Notes: generated from the sequence alone by a model not told the origin. A stretch of 64,000 nucleotides of DNA from Antedon bifida (GCA_963402885.1 OY727100.1:4513501-4577500); one strand, 5' to 3'. Shown: positions 24,861-34,537, counted from the first letter of the stretch. Translations and numbers: made by a program.

Positions 24861-24932
24861 GCCCAATAAGGGACTTGAACTCTTGACCCTCAGTTTAAAA
24901 GTCTCATGCTCTACCGACTGAGCTAACCGGGC
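24861..24932 (-). pseudogene. tRNA-Lys(UUU), unit 14, variant
   Basis: Two anticodon-stem mismatches plus one T-stem change; shares these with unit 24. Confidence 0.65.
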
Positions 24933-25033
24933 TTCATATAAATACCTTGTTCTCATTCTTAGACGTTTGTTTTACTTCAATTGGCCTAAAGTATAAAATT
25001 GACTTGAAAGATAATGGAAGGAAAAACGAATAC

Positions 25034-25105
25034 GCCCAATAAGGGACTTGAACCCTTGACCCTCAGATTAAAAGTCTGATGCTCTACCAACTGAGCTAAC
25101 CGGGC
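25034..25105 (-). tRNA. tRNA-Lys(UUU), unit 15
   Basis: Array consensus. Confidence 0.93.
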
Positions 25106-25206
25106 TTCATATAAATACCTTGTTATCATTCTTAGACGTTTGTTTTATTTCAATTGGCCTAAAGTATAAAATTGACTTGAAAGATAATGGAAGCAAAAAC
25201 GCATAC

Positions 25207-25278
25207 GCCCAATAAGGGACTTGAACCCTTGACCCTCAGATTAAAAGTCTGATGCTCTACCAACTGAGCTAACCGGGC
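25207..25278 (-). tRNA. tRNA-Lys(UUU), unit 16
   Basis: Array consensus. Confidence 0.93.
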
Positions 25279-25379
25279 TTCATATTAATACCTTGTTCTC
25301 ATTCTTAGACGTTTGTTTTACTTCAATTGGCCTAAAGTATAAAATTGACTTGAAAGATAATGGAAGCAAAAACGCATAC

Positions 25380-25451
25380 GCCCAATAAGGCACTTGAACC
25401 CTTGACCCTCAGATTAAAAGTCTGATGCTCTACCAACTGAGCTAACCGGGC
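25380..25451 (-). tRNA. tRNA-Lys(UUU), unit 17
   Basis: One T-stem mismatch. Confidence 0.8.
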
Positions 25452-25552
25452 TTCATATTAATACCTTGTTCTCATTCTTAGACGTTTGTTTTATTTCAAT
25501 TGGCCTAATGTATAAAATTGACTTGAAAGATAATGGAAGCAAAAACGAATAC

Positions 25553-25624
25553 GCCCAATAAGGGACTTGAACCCTTGACCCTCAGATTAAAAGTCTGATG
25601 CTCTACCAACTGAGCTAACCGGGC
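25553..25624 (-). tRNA. tRNA-Lys(UUU), unit 18
   Basis: Array consensus. Confidence 0.93.
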
Positions 25625-25725
25625 TTCATATAAATACCTTGTTCTCATTCTTAGACGTTTGTTTTATTTCAATTGGCCTAAAGTATAAAATTGACTTGAA
25701 AGATAATGGAAGCAAAAACGCATAC

Positions 25726-25797
25726 GCCCAATAAGGGACTTGAACCCTTGACCCTCAGATTAAAAGTCTGATGCTCTACCAACTGAGCTAACCGGGC
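25726..25797 (-). tRNA. tRNA-Lys(UUU), unit 19
   Basis: Array consensus. Confidence 0.93.
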
Positions 25798-25898
25798 TTC
25801 ATATTAATACCTTGTTCTCATTCTTAGACGTTTGTTTTACTTCAATTGGCCTAAAGTATAAAATTGACTTGAAATATAATGTAAGCAAAAACGCATAC

Positions 25899-25970
25899 GC
25901 CCAATAAGGGACTTGAACCCTTGACCCTCAGATTAAAAGTCTGATGCTCTACCAACTGAGCTAACCGGGC
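25899..25970 (-). tRNA. tRNA-Lys(UUU), unit 20
   Basis: Array consensus. Confidence 0.93.
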
Positions 25971-26071
25971 TTCATATTAATACCTTGTTCTCATTCTTAG
26001 ACGTTTGTTTTATTTCAATTGGCCTAAAGTATAAAATTGACTTGAAATATAATGTAAGCAAAAACGCAAAC

Positions 26072-26143
26072 GCCCAATAAGGGACTTGAACATTTGACCC
26101 TCAGATTAAAAGTCTGATGCTCTACCAACTGAGCTAACCGGGG
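26072..26143 (-). tRNA. tRNA-Lys(UUU), unit 21, variant
   Basis: First base C instead of G opens the acceptor stem, and two T-stem changes; marker shared with units 31 and 32. Confidence 0.55.
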
Positions 26144-26244
26144 TTCATATAAAAACTTTGTTCTCATTCTTAGACGTTTGTTTTACTTCAATTGGCCTAA
26201 AGTATAAAATTGACTTCAAAGATAATGGAAGCAAAAACGCATAC

Positions 26245-26316
26245 GCCCAATAAGGGACTTGAACCCTTGACCCTCAGATTAAAAGTCTGATGCTCTACCA
26301 ACTGAGCTAACCGGGC
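26245..26316 (-). tRNA. tRNA-Lys(UUU), unit 22
   Basis: Array consensus. Confidence 0.93.
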
Positions 26317-26417
26317 TTCATATAAATACCTTGTTCTCATTCTTAGACGTTTGTTTTATTTCAATTGGCCTAATGTATAAAATTGACTTGAAAGATAATG
26401 GAAGCAAAAACGAATAC

Positions 26418-26489
26418 GCCCAATAAGGGACTTGAACCCTTGACCCTCAGATTAAAAGTCTGATGCTCTACCAACTGAGCTAACCGGGC
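26418..26489 (-). tRNA. tRNA-Lys(UUU), unit 23
   Basis: Array consensus; counterpart of unit 13. Confidence 0.93.
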
Positions 26490-26590
26490 TTCATATAAAT
26501 ACCTTGTTCTCATTCTTAGACGTTTGTTTTATTTCAATTGGCCTAAAGTATAAAATTGACTTGAAATATAATGTAAGCAAAAACGCATAC

Positions 26591-26661
26591 GCCAATAAGG
26601 GACTTGAACTCTTGACCCTCAGTTTAAAAGTCTCATGCTCTACCAACTGAGCTAACCGGGC
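26591..26661 (-). pseudogene. tRNA-Lys(UUU), unit 24, degenerate
   Basis: The unit-14 anticodon-stem changes plus a 1-nt deletion in the acceptor stem. Confidence 0.7.
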
Positions 26662-26762
26662 TTCATATAAATACCTTGTTCTCATTCTTAGACGTTTGTT
26701 TTACTTCAATTGTCCTAAAGTATAAAATTGACTTGAAAGATAATGGAAGGAAAAACGAATAC

Positions 26763-26834
26763 GCCCAATAAGGGACTTGAACCCTTGACCCTCAGATTAA
26801 AAGTCTGATGCTCTACCAACTGAGCTAACCGGGC
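26763..26834 (-). tRNA. tRNA-Lys(UUU), unit 25
   Basis: Array consensus. Confidence 0.93.
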
Positions 26835-26935
26835 TTCATATAAATACCTTGTTATCATTCTTAGACGTTTGTTTTATTTCAATTGGCCTAAAGTATAAAA
26901 TTGACTTGAAAGATAATGGAAGCAAAAACGCATAC

Positions 26936-27007
26936 GCCCAATAAGGGACTTGAACCCTTGACCCTCAGATTAAAAGTCTGATGCTCTACCAACTGAGCTA
27001 ACCGGAC
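26936..27007 (-). tRNA. tRNA-Lys(UUU), unit 26
   Basis: One acceptor-stem substitution near the 5' end. Confidence 0.8.
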
Positions 27008-27108
27008 TTCATATTAATACCTTGTTCTCATTCTTAGACGTTTGTTTTACTTCAATTGGCCTAAAGTATAAAATTGACTTGAAAGATAATGGAAGCAAAA
27101 ACGCATAC

Positions 27109-27180
27109 GCCCAATAAGGGACTTGAACCCTTGACCCTCAGATTAAAAGTCTGATGCTCTACCAACTGAGCTAACCGAGC
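27109..27180 (-). tRNA. tRNA-Lys(UUU), unit 27
   Basis: One acceptor-stem substitution, different from unit 26. Confidence 0.8.
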
Positions 27181-27281
27181 TTCATATTAATACCTTGTTC
27201 TCATTCTTAGACGTTTGTTTTATTTCAATTGGCCTAATGTATAAAATTGACTTGAAAGATAATGGAAGCAAAAACGAATAC

Positions 27282-27353
27282 GCCCAATAAGGGACTTGAA
27301 CCCTTGACCCTCAGATTAAAAGTCTGATGCTCTACCAACTGAGCTAACCGGGC
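27282..27353 (-). tRNA. tRNA-Lys(UUU), unit 28
   Basis: Array consensus. Confidence 0.93.
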
Positions 27354-27454
27354 TTCATATAAATACCTTGTTCTCATTCTTAGACGTTTGTTTTATTTCA
27401 ATTGGCCTAAAGTATAAAATTGACTTGAAAGATAATGGAAGCAAAAACGCATAC

Positions 27455-27526
27455 GCCCAATAAGGGACTTGAACCCTTGACCCTCAGATTAAAAGTCTGA
27501 TGCTCTACCAACTGAGCTAACCGGGC
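27455..27526 (-). tRNA. tRNA-Lys(UUU), unit 29
   Basis: Array consensus. Confidence 0.93.
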
Positions 27527-27627
27527 TTCATATTAATACCTTGTTCTCATTCTTAGACGTTTGTTTTACTTCAATTGGCCTAAAGTATAAAATTGACTTG
27601 AAATATAATGTAAGCAAAAACGCATAC

Positions 27628-27699
27628 GCCCAATAAGGGACTTGAACCCTTGACCCTCAGATTAAAAGTCTGATGCTCTACCAACTGAGCTAACCGGGC
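27628..27699 (-). tRNA. tRNA-Lys(UUU), unit 30
   Basis: Array consensus. Confidence 0.93.
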
Positions 27700-27799
27700 T
27701 TCATATTAATACCTTGTTCTCATTCTTAGACGTTTGTTTTATTTCAATTGGCCTAAAGTATAAATTGACTTGAAATATAATGTAAGCAAAAACGCAAAC

Positions 27800-27871
27800 G
27801 CCCAATAAGGGACTTGAACATTTCACCCTCAGATTAAAAGTCTGATGCTCTACCAACTGAGCTAACCGGGG
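27800..27871 (-). tRNA. tRNA-Lys(UUU), unit 31, variant
   Basis: Unit-21 changes plus one more substitution next to the T stem. Confidence 0.5.
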
Positions 27872-27972
27872 TTCATATAAAAACTTTGTTCTCATTCTTA
27901 GACGTTTGTTTTACTTCAATTGGCCTAAAGTATAAAATTGACTTGAAATATAATGTAAGCAAAAACGCAAAC

Positions 27973-28044
27973 GCCCAATAAGGGACTTGAACATTTGACC
28001 CTCAGATTAAAAGTCTGATGCTCTACCAACTGAGCTAACCGGGG
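27973..28044 (-). tRNA. tRNA-Lys(UUU), unit 32, variant
   Basis: Same changes as unit 21. Confidence 0.55.
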
Positions 28045-28145
28045 TTCATATAAAAACTTTGTTCTCATTCTTAGACGTTTGTTTTTCTTCAATTGGCCTA
28101 AAGTATAAAATTGACATGAAAGATAATGGAAGCAAAAACGCATAC

Positions 28146-28217
28146 GCCCAATAAGGGAGTTGAACACTTGACCCTCAGATTAAAAGTCTGATGCTCTACC
28201 AACTGAGCTAACCGGGC
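28146..28217 (-). tRNA. tRNA-Lys(UUU), unit 33, variant
   Basis: One T-loop and one T-stem substitution. Confidence 0.65.
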
Positions 28218-28312
28218 TCCATAAAATACCTTGTTCTCATTCTTAGACGTTTGTTTTATTTCAATTGGCCTAAAGTATAAAATTGACATGAAAGATAAGG
28301 AAAAACGAATAC

Positions 28313-28384
28313 GCCCAATAAGGGACTTGAACCCTTGACCCTCAGATTAAAAGCCTGATGCTCTACCAACTGAGCTAACCGGGC
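28313..28384 (-). tRNA. tRNA-Lys(UUU), unit 34
   Basis: Anticodon-stem A to G gives a G-U pair; short spacer as in unit 6. Confidence 0.83.
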
Positions 28385-28485
28385 TTTATATAAATACCTT
28401 GTTCTCATTCTTAGACGTTTGTTTTACTTCAATTGGCCTAAAGTATAAAATTGACTTGAAAGATAATGGAAGCAAAAACGAATAC

Positions 28486-28557
28486 GCCCAATAAGGGACT
28501 TGAACCCTTGACCCTCAGATTAAAAGTCTGATGCTCTACCAACTGAGCTAACCGGGC
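28486..28557 (-). tRNA. tRNA-Lys(UUU), unit 35
   Basis: Array consensus. Confidence 0.93.
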
Positions 28558-28658
28558 TTCATATAAATACCTTGTTATCATTCTTAGACGTTTGTTTTAT
28601 TTCAATTGGCCTAAAGTATAAAATTGACTTGAAAGATAATGGAAGCAAAAACGCATAC

Positions 28659-28730
28659 GCCCAATAAGGGACTTGAACACTTGACCCTCAGATTAAAAGT
28701 CTGATGCTCTACCAACTGAGCTAACCGGGC
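28659..28730 (-). tRNA. tRNA-Lys(UUU), unit 36
   Basis: One T-stem substitution (GAACACTTG on the plus strand). Confidence 0.8.
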
Positions 28731-28831
28731 TTCATATTAATACCTCGTTCTCATTCTTAGACGTTTGTTTTACTTCAATTGGCCTAAAGTATAAAATTGA
28801 CTTGAAAGATAATGGAAGCAAAAACGCATAC

Positions 28832-28903
28832 GCCCAATAAGGGACTTGAACCCTTGACCCTCAGATTAAAAGTCTGATGCTCTACCAACTGAGCTAACCG
28901 GGC
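28832..28903 (-). tRNA. tRNA-Lys(UUU), unit 37
   Basis: Array consensus. Confidence 0.93.
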
Positions 28904-29004
28904 TTCATATAAATACCTTGTTCTCATTCTTAGACGTTTGTTTTATTTCAATTGGCCTAAAGTATAAAATTGACTTGAAAGATAATGGAAGCAAAAACGC
29001 ATAC

Positions 29005-29076
29005 GCCCAATAAGGGACTTGAACCCTTGACCCTCAGATTAAAAGTCTGATGCTCTACCAACTGAGCTAACCGGGC
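29005..29076 (-). tRNA. tRNA-Lys(UUU), unit 38
   Basis: Array consensus. Confidence 0.93.
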
Positions 29077-29177
29077 TTCATATTAATACCTTGTTCTCAT
29101 TCTTAGACGTTTGTTTTACTTCAATTGGCCTAAAGTATAAAATTGACTTGAAAGATAATGGAAGCAAAAACGCATAC

Positions 29178-29249
29178 GCCCAATAAGGGACTTGAACCCT
29201 TGACCCTCAGATTAAAAGTCTGATGCTCTACCAACTGAGCTAACCGGGC
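29178..29249 (-). tRNA. tRNA-Lys(UUU), unit 39
   Basis: Array consensus. Confidence 0.93.
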
Positions 29250-29349
29250 TTCATATTAATACCTTGTTCTCATTCTTAGACGTTTGTTTTATTCAATTGG
29301 CCTAAAGTATAAAATTGACTTGAAATATAATGTAAGCAAAAACGCATAC

Positions 29350-29421
29350 GCCCAATAAGGGACTTGAACCCTTGACCCTCAGATTAAAAGTCTGATGCTC
29401 TACCAACTGAGCTAACCGGGC
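29350..29421 (-). tRNA. tRNA-Lys(UUU), unit 40
   Basis: Array consensus; first unit of the block repeated from unit 57. Confidence 0.93.
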
Positions 29422-29522
29422 ATCATATAAATACCTTGTTCTCATTCTTAGACGTTTGTATTATTTCAATTGGCCTAAAGTATAAAATTGATTCGAAAGA
29501 AAATGGAAGGAAAAACGAATAC

Positions 29523-29594
29523 GCCCAATAAGGGACTTGAACCCTTGACCCTCAGATTAAAAGTCTGATGCTCTACCAACTGAGCTAACCGGAC
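29523..29594 (-). tRNA. tRNA-Lys(UUU), unit 41
   Basis: Acceptor-stem substitution shared with unit 58. Confidence 0.78.
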
Positions 29595-29695
29595 TTCTTT
29601 AAATACCTTTTTTCTCATTCTTAGACGTTTGTTTTACTTCAATTGGCCTAAAGTATAAAATTGACTTGAAAGAAAATGGAAGCAAAAACGAATAC

Positions 29696-29767
29696 GCCCA
29701 ATAAGGGACTTGAACCCTTGACCATCAGATTAAAAGTCTGATGCTCTACCAACTGAGCTAACCGGGC
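29696..29767 (-). tRNA. tRNA-Lys(UUU), unit 42
   Basis: Single variable-loop change shared with unit 59. Confidence 0.88.
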
Positions 29768-29868
29768 TTCATATAAATACCTTGTTCTCATTCTTAGACG
29801 CTTGTTTTATTTCAATTGGCCTAAAGTATAAAATTGACTTGAAAGATAATGGAAGGAAAAACGAATAC

Positions 29869-29939
29869 GCCCAATAAGGGCTTGAACCCTTGACCCTCAG
29901 ATTAAAAGTCTGATGCTCTACCAACTGAGCTAACCGGGC
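29869..29939 (-). tRNA. tRNA-Lys(UUU), unit 43, 71 nt
   Basis: One T-loop base deleted; shared with unit 60. Probably impaired. Confidence 0.6.
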
Positions 29940-30040
29940 TTCATATAAATACCTTGTTCTCATTCTTAGACGTTTGTTTTATTTCAATTGGCCTAAAGTA
30001 TAAAATTGACTTGAAATATAATGTAAGCAAAAACGCATAC

Positions 30041-30112
30041 GCCCAATAAGGGACTTGAACCCTTGACCCTCAGATTAAAAGTCTGATGCTCTACCAACTG
30101 AGCTAACCGGGC
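30041..30112 (-). tRNA. tRNA-Lys(UUU), unit 44
   Basis: Array consensus. Confidence 0.93.
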
Positions 30113-30213
30113 TTCATATAAGTACCTTGTTCTCATTCTTAGACGTTTGTTTTATTTCAATTGGCCTAAAGTATAAACTTGACTTGAAAGATAATGGAAG
30201 CAAAAACGCATAC

Positions 30214-30285
30214 GCCCAATAAGGGACTTGAACCCTTGACCCTCAGATTAAAAGTCTGATGCTCTACCAACTGAGCTAACCGGGC
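30214..30285 (-). tRNA. tRNA-Lys(UUU), unit 45
   Basis: Array consensus. Confidence 0.93.
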
Positions 30286-30386
30286 TTCATATTAATACCT
30301 TGTTCTCATTCTTAGACGCTTGTTTTATTTCAATTGGCCTAAAGTATAAAATTGACTTGAAATATAATGTAAGCAAAAACGCATAC

Positions 30387-30458
30387 GCCCAATAAGGGAC
30401 TTGAACCCTTGACCCTCAGATTAAAAGTCTGATGCTCTACCAACTGAGCTAACCGGGC
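30387..30458 (-). tRNA. tRNA-Lys(UUU), unit 46
   Basis: Array consensus. Confidence 0.93.
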
Positions 30459-30559
30459 TTCATATAAATACCTTGTTGTCATTCTTAGACGTTTGTTTTA
30501 TTTCAATTGGCCTAAAGTATAAAATTGACTTGAAAGATAATGTAAGCAAAAACGCGTAC

Positions 30560-30631
30560 GCCCAATAAGGGACTTGAACCCTTGACCCTCAGATTAAAAG
30601 TCTGATGCTCTACCAACTGAGCTAACCGGGC
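30560..30631 (-). tRNA. tRNA-Lys(UUU), unit 47
   Basis: Array consensus; spacer marker GCGTACG shared with unit 52. Confidence 0.93.
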
Positions 30632-30732
30632 TTCATATAAGTACCTTGTTCTCATTCTTAGACGTTTGTTTTATTTCAATTGGCCTAAAGTATAAAATTG
30701 ACTTGAAAGATAATGGAAGCAAAAACGCATAC

Positions 30733-30804
30733 GCCCAATAAGGGACTTGAACACTTGACCCTCAGATTAAAAGTCTGATGCTCTACCAACTGAGCTAACC
30801 GGGC
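30733..30804 (-). tRNA. tRNA-Lys(UUU), unit 48
   Basis: Same T-stem change as unit 36; matches unit 53. Confidence 0.8.
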
Positions 30805-30905
30805 TTCATATTAATACCTTGTTCTCATTCTTAGACGTTTGTTTTACTTCAATTGGCCTAAAGTATAAAATTGACTGGAAAGATAATGGAAGCAAAAACG
30901 CATAC

Positions 30906-30977
30906 GCCCAATAAGGGACTTGAACCCTTGACCCTCAGATTAAAAGTCTGATGCTCTACCAACTGAGCTAACCGGGC
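30906..30977 (-). tRNA. tRNA-Lys(UUU), unit 49
   Basis: Array consensus. Confidence 0.93.
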
Positions 30978-31078
30978 TTCATATAAATACCTTGTTCTCA
31001 TTCTTAGACGTTTGTTTTATTTCAATTGGCCTAAAGTATAAAATTGACTTGAAAGATAATGGAAGCAAAAACGCATAC

Positions 31079-31150
31079 GCCCAATAAGGGACTTGAACCC
31101 TTGACCCTCAGATTAAAAGTCTGATGCTCTACCAACTGAGCTAACCGGGC
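31079..31150 (-). tRNA. tRNA-Lys(UUU), unit 50
   Basis: Array consensus. Confidence 0.93.
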
Positions 31151-31254
31151 TTCATATTAATACCTTGTTCTCATTCTTAGACGTTTGTTTTACTTCAATT
31201 GGCCTAAAGTATAAAATTGACTTGAAAGATAATGGAAGCAAAAACGCCGCATAC

Positions 31255-31326
31255 GCCCAATAAGGGACTTGAACCCTTGACCCTCAGATTAAAAGTCTGA
31301 TGCTCTACCAACTGAGCTAACCGGGC
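31255..31326 (-). tRNA. tRNA-Lys(UUU), unit 51
   Basis: Array consensus; 3-bp spacer insertion shared with unit 56. Confidence 0.93.
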
Positions 31327-31427
31327 TTCATATAAATACCTTGTTGTCATTCTTAGACGTTTGTTTTATTTCAATTGGCCTAAAGTATAAAATTGACTTG
31401 AAAGATAATGTAAGCAAAAACGCGTAC

Positions 31428-31499
31428 GCCCAATAAGGGACTTGAACCCTTGACCCTCAGATTAAAAGTCTGATGCTCTACCAACTGAGCTAACCGGGC
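31428..31499 (-). tRNA. tRNA-Lys(UUU), unit 52
   Basis: Array consensus. Confidence 0.93.
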
Positions 31500-31600
31500 T
31501 TCATATAAGTACCTTGTTCTCATTCTTAGACGTTTGTTTTATTTCAATTGGCCTAAAGTATAAAATTGACTTGAAAGATAATGGAAGCAAAAACGCATAC

Positions 31601-31672
31601 GCCCAATAAGGGACTTGAACACTTGACCCTCAGATTAAAAGTCTGATGCTCTACCAACTGAGCTAACCGGGC
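31601..31672 (-). tRNA. tRNA-Lys(UUU), unit 53
   Basis: Same T-stem change as unit 48. Confidence 0.8.
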
Positions 31673-31773
31673 TTCATATTAATACCTTGTTCTCATTCTT
31701 AGACGTTTGTTTTACTTCAATTGGCCTAAAGTATAAAATTGACTGGAAAGATAATGGAAGCAAAAACGCATAC

Positions 31774-31845
31774 GCCCAATAAGGGACTTGAACCCTTGAC
31801 CCTCAGATTAAAAGTCTGATGCTCTACCAACTGAGCTAACCGGGC
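31774..31845 (-). tRNA. tRNA-Lys(UUU), unit 54
   Basis: Array consensus. Confidence 0.93.
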
Positions 31846-31946
31846 TTCATATAAATACCTTGTTCTCATTCTTAGACGTTTGTTTTATTTCAATTGGCCT
31901 AAAGTATAAAATTGACTTGAAAGATAATGGAAGCAAAAACGCATAC

Positions 31947-32018
31947 GCCCAATAAGGGACTTGAACCCTTGACCCTCAGATTAAAAGTCTGATGCTCTAC
32001 CAACTGAGCTAACCGGGC
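31947..32018 (-). tRNA. tRNA-Lys(UUU), unit 55
   Basis: Array consensus. Confidence 0.93.
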
Positions 32019-32122
32019 TTCATATTAATACCTTGTTCTCATTCTTAGACGTTTGTTTTACTTCAATTGGCCTAAAGTATAAAATTGACTTGAAAGATAA
32101 TGGAAGCAAAAACGCCGCATAC

Positions 32123-32194
32123 GCCCAATAAGGGACTTGAACCCTTGACCCTCAGATTAAAAGTCTGATGCTCTACCAACTGAGCTAACCGGGC
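32123..32194 (-). tRNA. tRNA-Lys(UUU), unit 56
   Basis: Array consensus. Confidence 0.93.
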
Positions 32195-32294
32195 TTCATA
32201 TTAATACCTTGTTCTCATTCTTAGACGTTTGTTTTATTCAATTGGCCTAAAGTATAAAATTGACTTGAAATATAATGTAAGCAAAAACGCATAC

Positions 32295-32366
32295 GCCCAA
32301 TAAGGGACTTGAACCCTTGACCCTCAGATTAAAAGTCTGATGCTCTACCAACTGAGCTAACCGGGC
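32295..32366 (-). tRNA. tRNA-Lys(UUU), unit 57
   Basis: Array consensus. Confidence 0.93.
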
Positions 32367-32467
32367 ATCATATAAATACCTTGTTCTCATTCTTAGACGT
32401 TTGTATTATTTCAATTGGCCTAAAGTATAAAATTGATTCGAAAGAAAATGGAAGGAAAAACGAATAC

Positions 32468-32539
32468 GCCCAATAAGGGACTTGAACCCTTGACCCTCAG
32501 ATTAAAAGTCTGATGCTCTACCAACTGAGCTAACCGGAC
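32468..32539 (-). tRNA. tRNA-Lys(UUU), unit 58
   Basis: Acceptor-stem substitution as in unit 41. Confidence 0.78.
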
Positions 32540-32639
32540 TTCTTTAAATACCTTATTCTCATTCTTAGACGTTTGTTTTACTTCAATTGGCCTAAAGTAT
32601 AAAATTGACTTGAAAGAAAATGGAAGCAAAAACGAATAC

Positions 32640-32711
32640 GCCCAATAAGGGACTTGAACCCTTGACCATCAGATTAAAAGTCTGATGCTCTACCAACTGA
32701 GCTAACCGGGC
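32640..32711 (-). tRNA. tRNA-Lys(UUU), unit 59
   Basis: Variable-loop change as in unit 42. Confidence 0.88.
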
Positions 32712-32812
32712 TTCATATAAATACCTTGTTCTCATTCTTAGACGCTTGTTTTATTTCAATTGGCCTAAAGTATAAAATTGACTTGAAAGATAATGGAAGG
32801 AAAAACGAATAC

Positions 32813-32883
32813 GCCCAATAAGGGCTTGAACCCTTGACCCTCAGATTAAAAGTCTGATGCTCTACCAACTGAGCTAACCGGGC
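32813..32883 (-). tRNA. tRNA-Lys(UUU), unit 60, 71 nt
   Basis: T-loop deletion as in unit 43. Confidence 0.6.
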
Positions 32884-32984
32884 TTCATATAAATACCTTG
32901 TTCTCATTCTTAGACGTTTGTTTTATTTCAATTGGCCTAAAGTATAAAATTGACTTGAAATATAATGTAAGCAAAAACGCATAC

Positions 32985-33056
32985 GCCCAATAAGGGACTT
33001 GAACCCTTGACCCTCAGATTAAAAGTCTGATGCTCTACCAACTGAGCTAACCGGGC
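32985..33056 (-). tRNA. tRNA-Lys(UUU), unit 61
   Basis: Array consensus. Confidence 0.93.
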
Positions 33057-33157
33057 TTCATATAAGTACCTTGTTCTCATTCTTAGACGTTTGTTTTATT
33101 TCAATTGGCCTAAAGTATAAAATTGACTTGAAAGATAATGGAAGCAAAAACGCATAC

Positions 33158-33229
33158 GCCCAATAAGGGACTTGAACCCTTGACCCTCAGATTAAAAGTC
33201 TGATGCTCTACCAACTGAGCTAACCGGGC
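33158..33229 (-). tRNA. tRNA-Lys(UUU), unit 62
   Basis: Array consensus. Confidence 0.93.
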
Positions 33230-33330
33230 TTCATATTAATACCTTGTTCTCATTCTTAGACGCTTGTTTTATTTCAATTGGCCTAAAGTATAAAATTGAC
33301 TTGAAATATAATGTAAGCAAAAACGCATAC

Positions 33331-33402
33331 GCCCAATAAGGGACTTGAACCCTTGACCCTCAGATTAAAAGTCTGATGCTCTACCAACTGAGCTAACCGG
33401 GC
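33331..33402 (-). tRNA. tRNA-Lys(UUU), unit 63
   Basis: Array consensus. Confidence 0.93.
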
Positions 33403-33503
33403 TTCATATAAATACCTTGTTCTCATTCTTAGACGTTTGTTTTATTTCAATTGGCCTAAAGTATAAAATTGACTTGAAAGATAATGTAAGCAAAAACGCA
33501 TAC

Positions 33504-33575
33504 GCCCAATAAGGGACTTGAACCCTTGACCCTCAGATTAAAAGTCTGATGCTCTACCAACTGAGCTAACCGGGC
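33504..33575 (-). tRNA. tRNA-Lys(UUU), unit 64
   Basis: Array consensus. Confidence 0.93.
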
Positions 33576-33676
33576 TTCATATAAGTACCTTGTTCTCATT
33601 CTTAGACGTTTGTTTTATTTCAATTGGCCTAAAGTATAAAATTGACTTGAAAGATAATGGAAGCAAAAACGCATAC

Positions 33677-33748
33677 GCCCAATAAGGGACTTGAACCCTT
33701 GACCCTCAGATTAAAAGTCTGATGCTCTACCAACTGAGCTAACCGGGC
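33677..33748 (-). tRNA. tRNA-Lys(UUU), unit 65
   Basis: Array consensus. Confidence 0.93.
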
Positions 33749-33849
33749 TTCATATTAATACCTTGTTCTCATTCTTAGACGCTGGTTTTATTTCAATTGG
33801 CCTAAAGTATAAAATTGACTTGAAATATAATGTAAGCAAAAACGCATAC

Positions 33850-33921
33850 GCCCAATAAGGGACTTGAACCCTTGACCCTCAGATTAAAAGTCTGATGCTC
33901 TACCAACTGAGCTAACCGGGC
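33850..33921 (-). tRNA. tRNA-Lys(UUU), unit 66
   Basis: Array consensus. Confidence 0.93.
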
Positions 33922-34022
33922 TTCATATAAATGCCTTGTTCTCATTCTTAGACGTTTGTTTTATTTCAATTGGCCTAATGTATAAAATTGACATGAAAGA
34001 TAATGTAAGCAAAAACGCATAC

Positions 34023-34099
34023 GCCCAATAAGGGACTTGAACCCTTGACCCTCAGATTAAAAGTCTGATGCTCTACCAACTGAGCTAAGCTAACCGGGC
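34023..34099 (-). pseudogene. tRNA-Lys(UUU), unit 67, 5-nt insertion
   Basis: A duplicated GCTAA in the 5' part (A box/D arm) makes this copy 77 nt long. Confidence 0.75.
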
Positions 34100-34200
34100 T
34101 TCATATAAATACCTTGTTCTAATTCTTAGACGTTTGTTTTATTTCAATTGGCCTAAAGTATAAAATTGACTTGAAATATAATGTAAGCAAAAACGCAAAC

Positions 34201-34272
34201 GCCCAATAAGGGACTTAAACCCTTGACCCTCAGATTAAAAGTCTGATGCTCTACCAACTGAGCTAACCGGGC
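34201..34272 (-). tRNA. tRNA-Lys(UUU), unit 68
   Basis: Last regular unit. The B box reads GGTTTAAGTCC: the invariant C of the T loop is changed. Confidence 0.65.
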
Positions 34273-34368
34273 TAGATGCAAATACTGTTTTCATTATCGT
34301 AAGTTTTTTTTTTCAATTTGCCTAGGGTACAAAAATGACCTAAAAGGGAATAGCAGCAAAAACGAATA

Positions 34369-34441
34369 TCCCTAATAATGGGCTTGAACCCTTGACCCTC
34401 AGAATAAGAGTATAATGCTCTATCGACTGAGCTAACCGGGC
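34369..34441 (-). pseudogene. tRNA-Lys pseudogene at array edge
   Basis: Diverged unit: the acceptor end is altered and the anticodon arm no longer pairs. The spacer is also diverged, as expected at an array margin where homogenisation fails. Confidence 0.8.
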
Positions 34442-34537
34442 TACACATAAACACCATGTTCTCATTCTCTGAAGTTTTTCTTTTTTTAAATTTCAATTGG
34501 CCTCGGGTAGAAAAGTGTAAATATAATGTAATGTTGG

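Larger units (their letters stand above)
22630..34272. repeat. tandem array of 68 tRNA-Lys(UUU) units, ~173-bp period
   Basis: Start-to-start spacing is almost always 172-173 bp. Each unit has a 72-nt tRNA gene on the minus strand and ~100 bp of spacer. Read on the minus strand, the spacer has a TATTTATATGAA-like stretch (variants TATTAATATG, TACTTATATG) directly before the tRNA. A TTTTT run, the usual Pol III terminator, lies about 8 nt after it. The tRNA has anticodon loop CTTTTAA (anticodon UUU), discriminator G, paired D, anticodon and T stems, and two G-U pairs in the acceptor stem. By my reading 42 of 68 tRNA sequences are identical. Shared variants show block duplication: units 13-21 recur as 23-31 (offset ~1729), 47-51 as 52-56 (offset 868), and 40-47 as 57-64 (offset ~2944). 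Confidence 0.95.

Noticed and set aside
22630..34272. CRISPR array (regular ~173-bp repeats)
   Set aside because: The repeat is a tRNA gene, the spacers are also conserved, and the setting is a eukaryotic genome.
22483..34496. Minus-strand open frames reading ARLAQLVEHQTFNLRV repeatedly
   Set aside because: They are translations of the tRNA-Lys genes and their spacers, not proteins.
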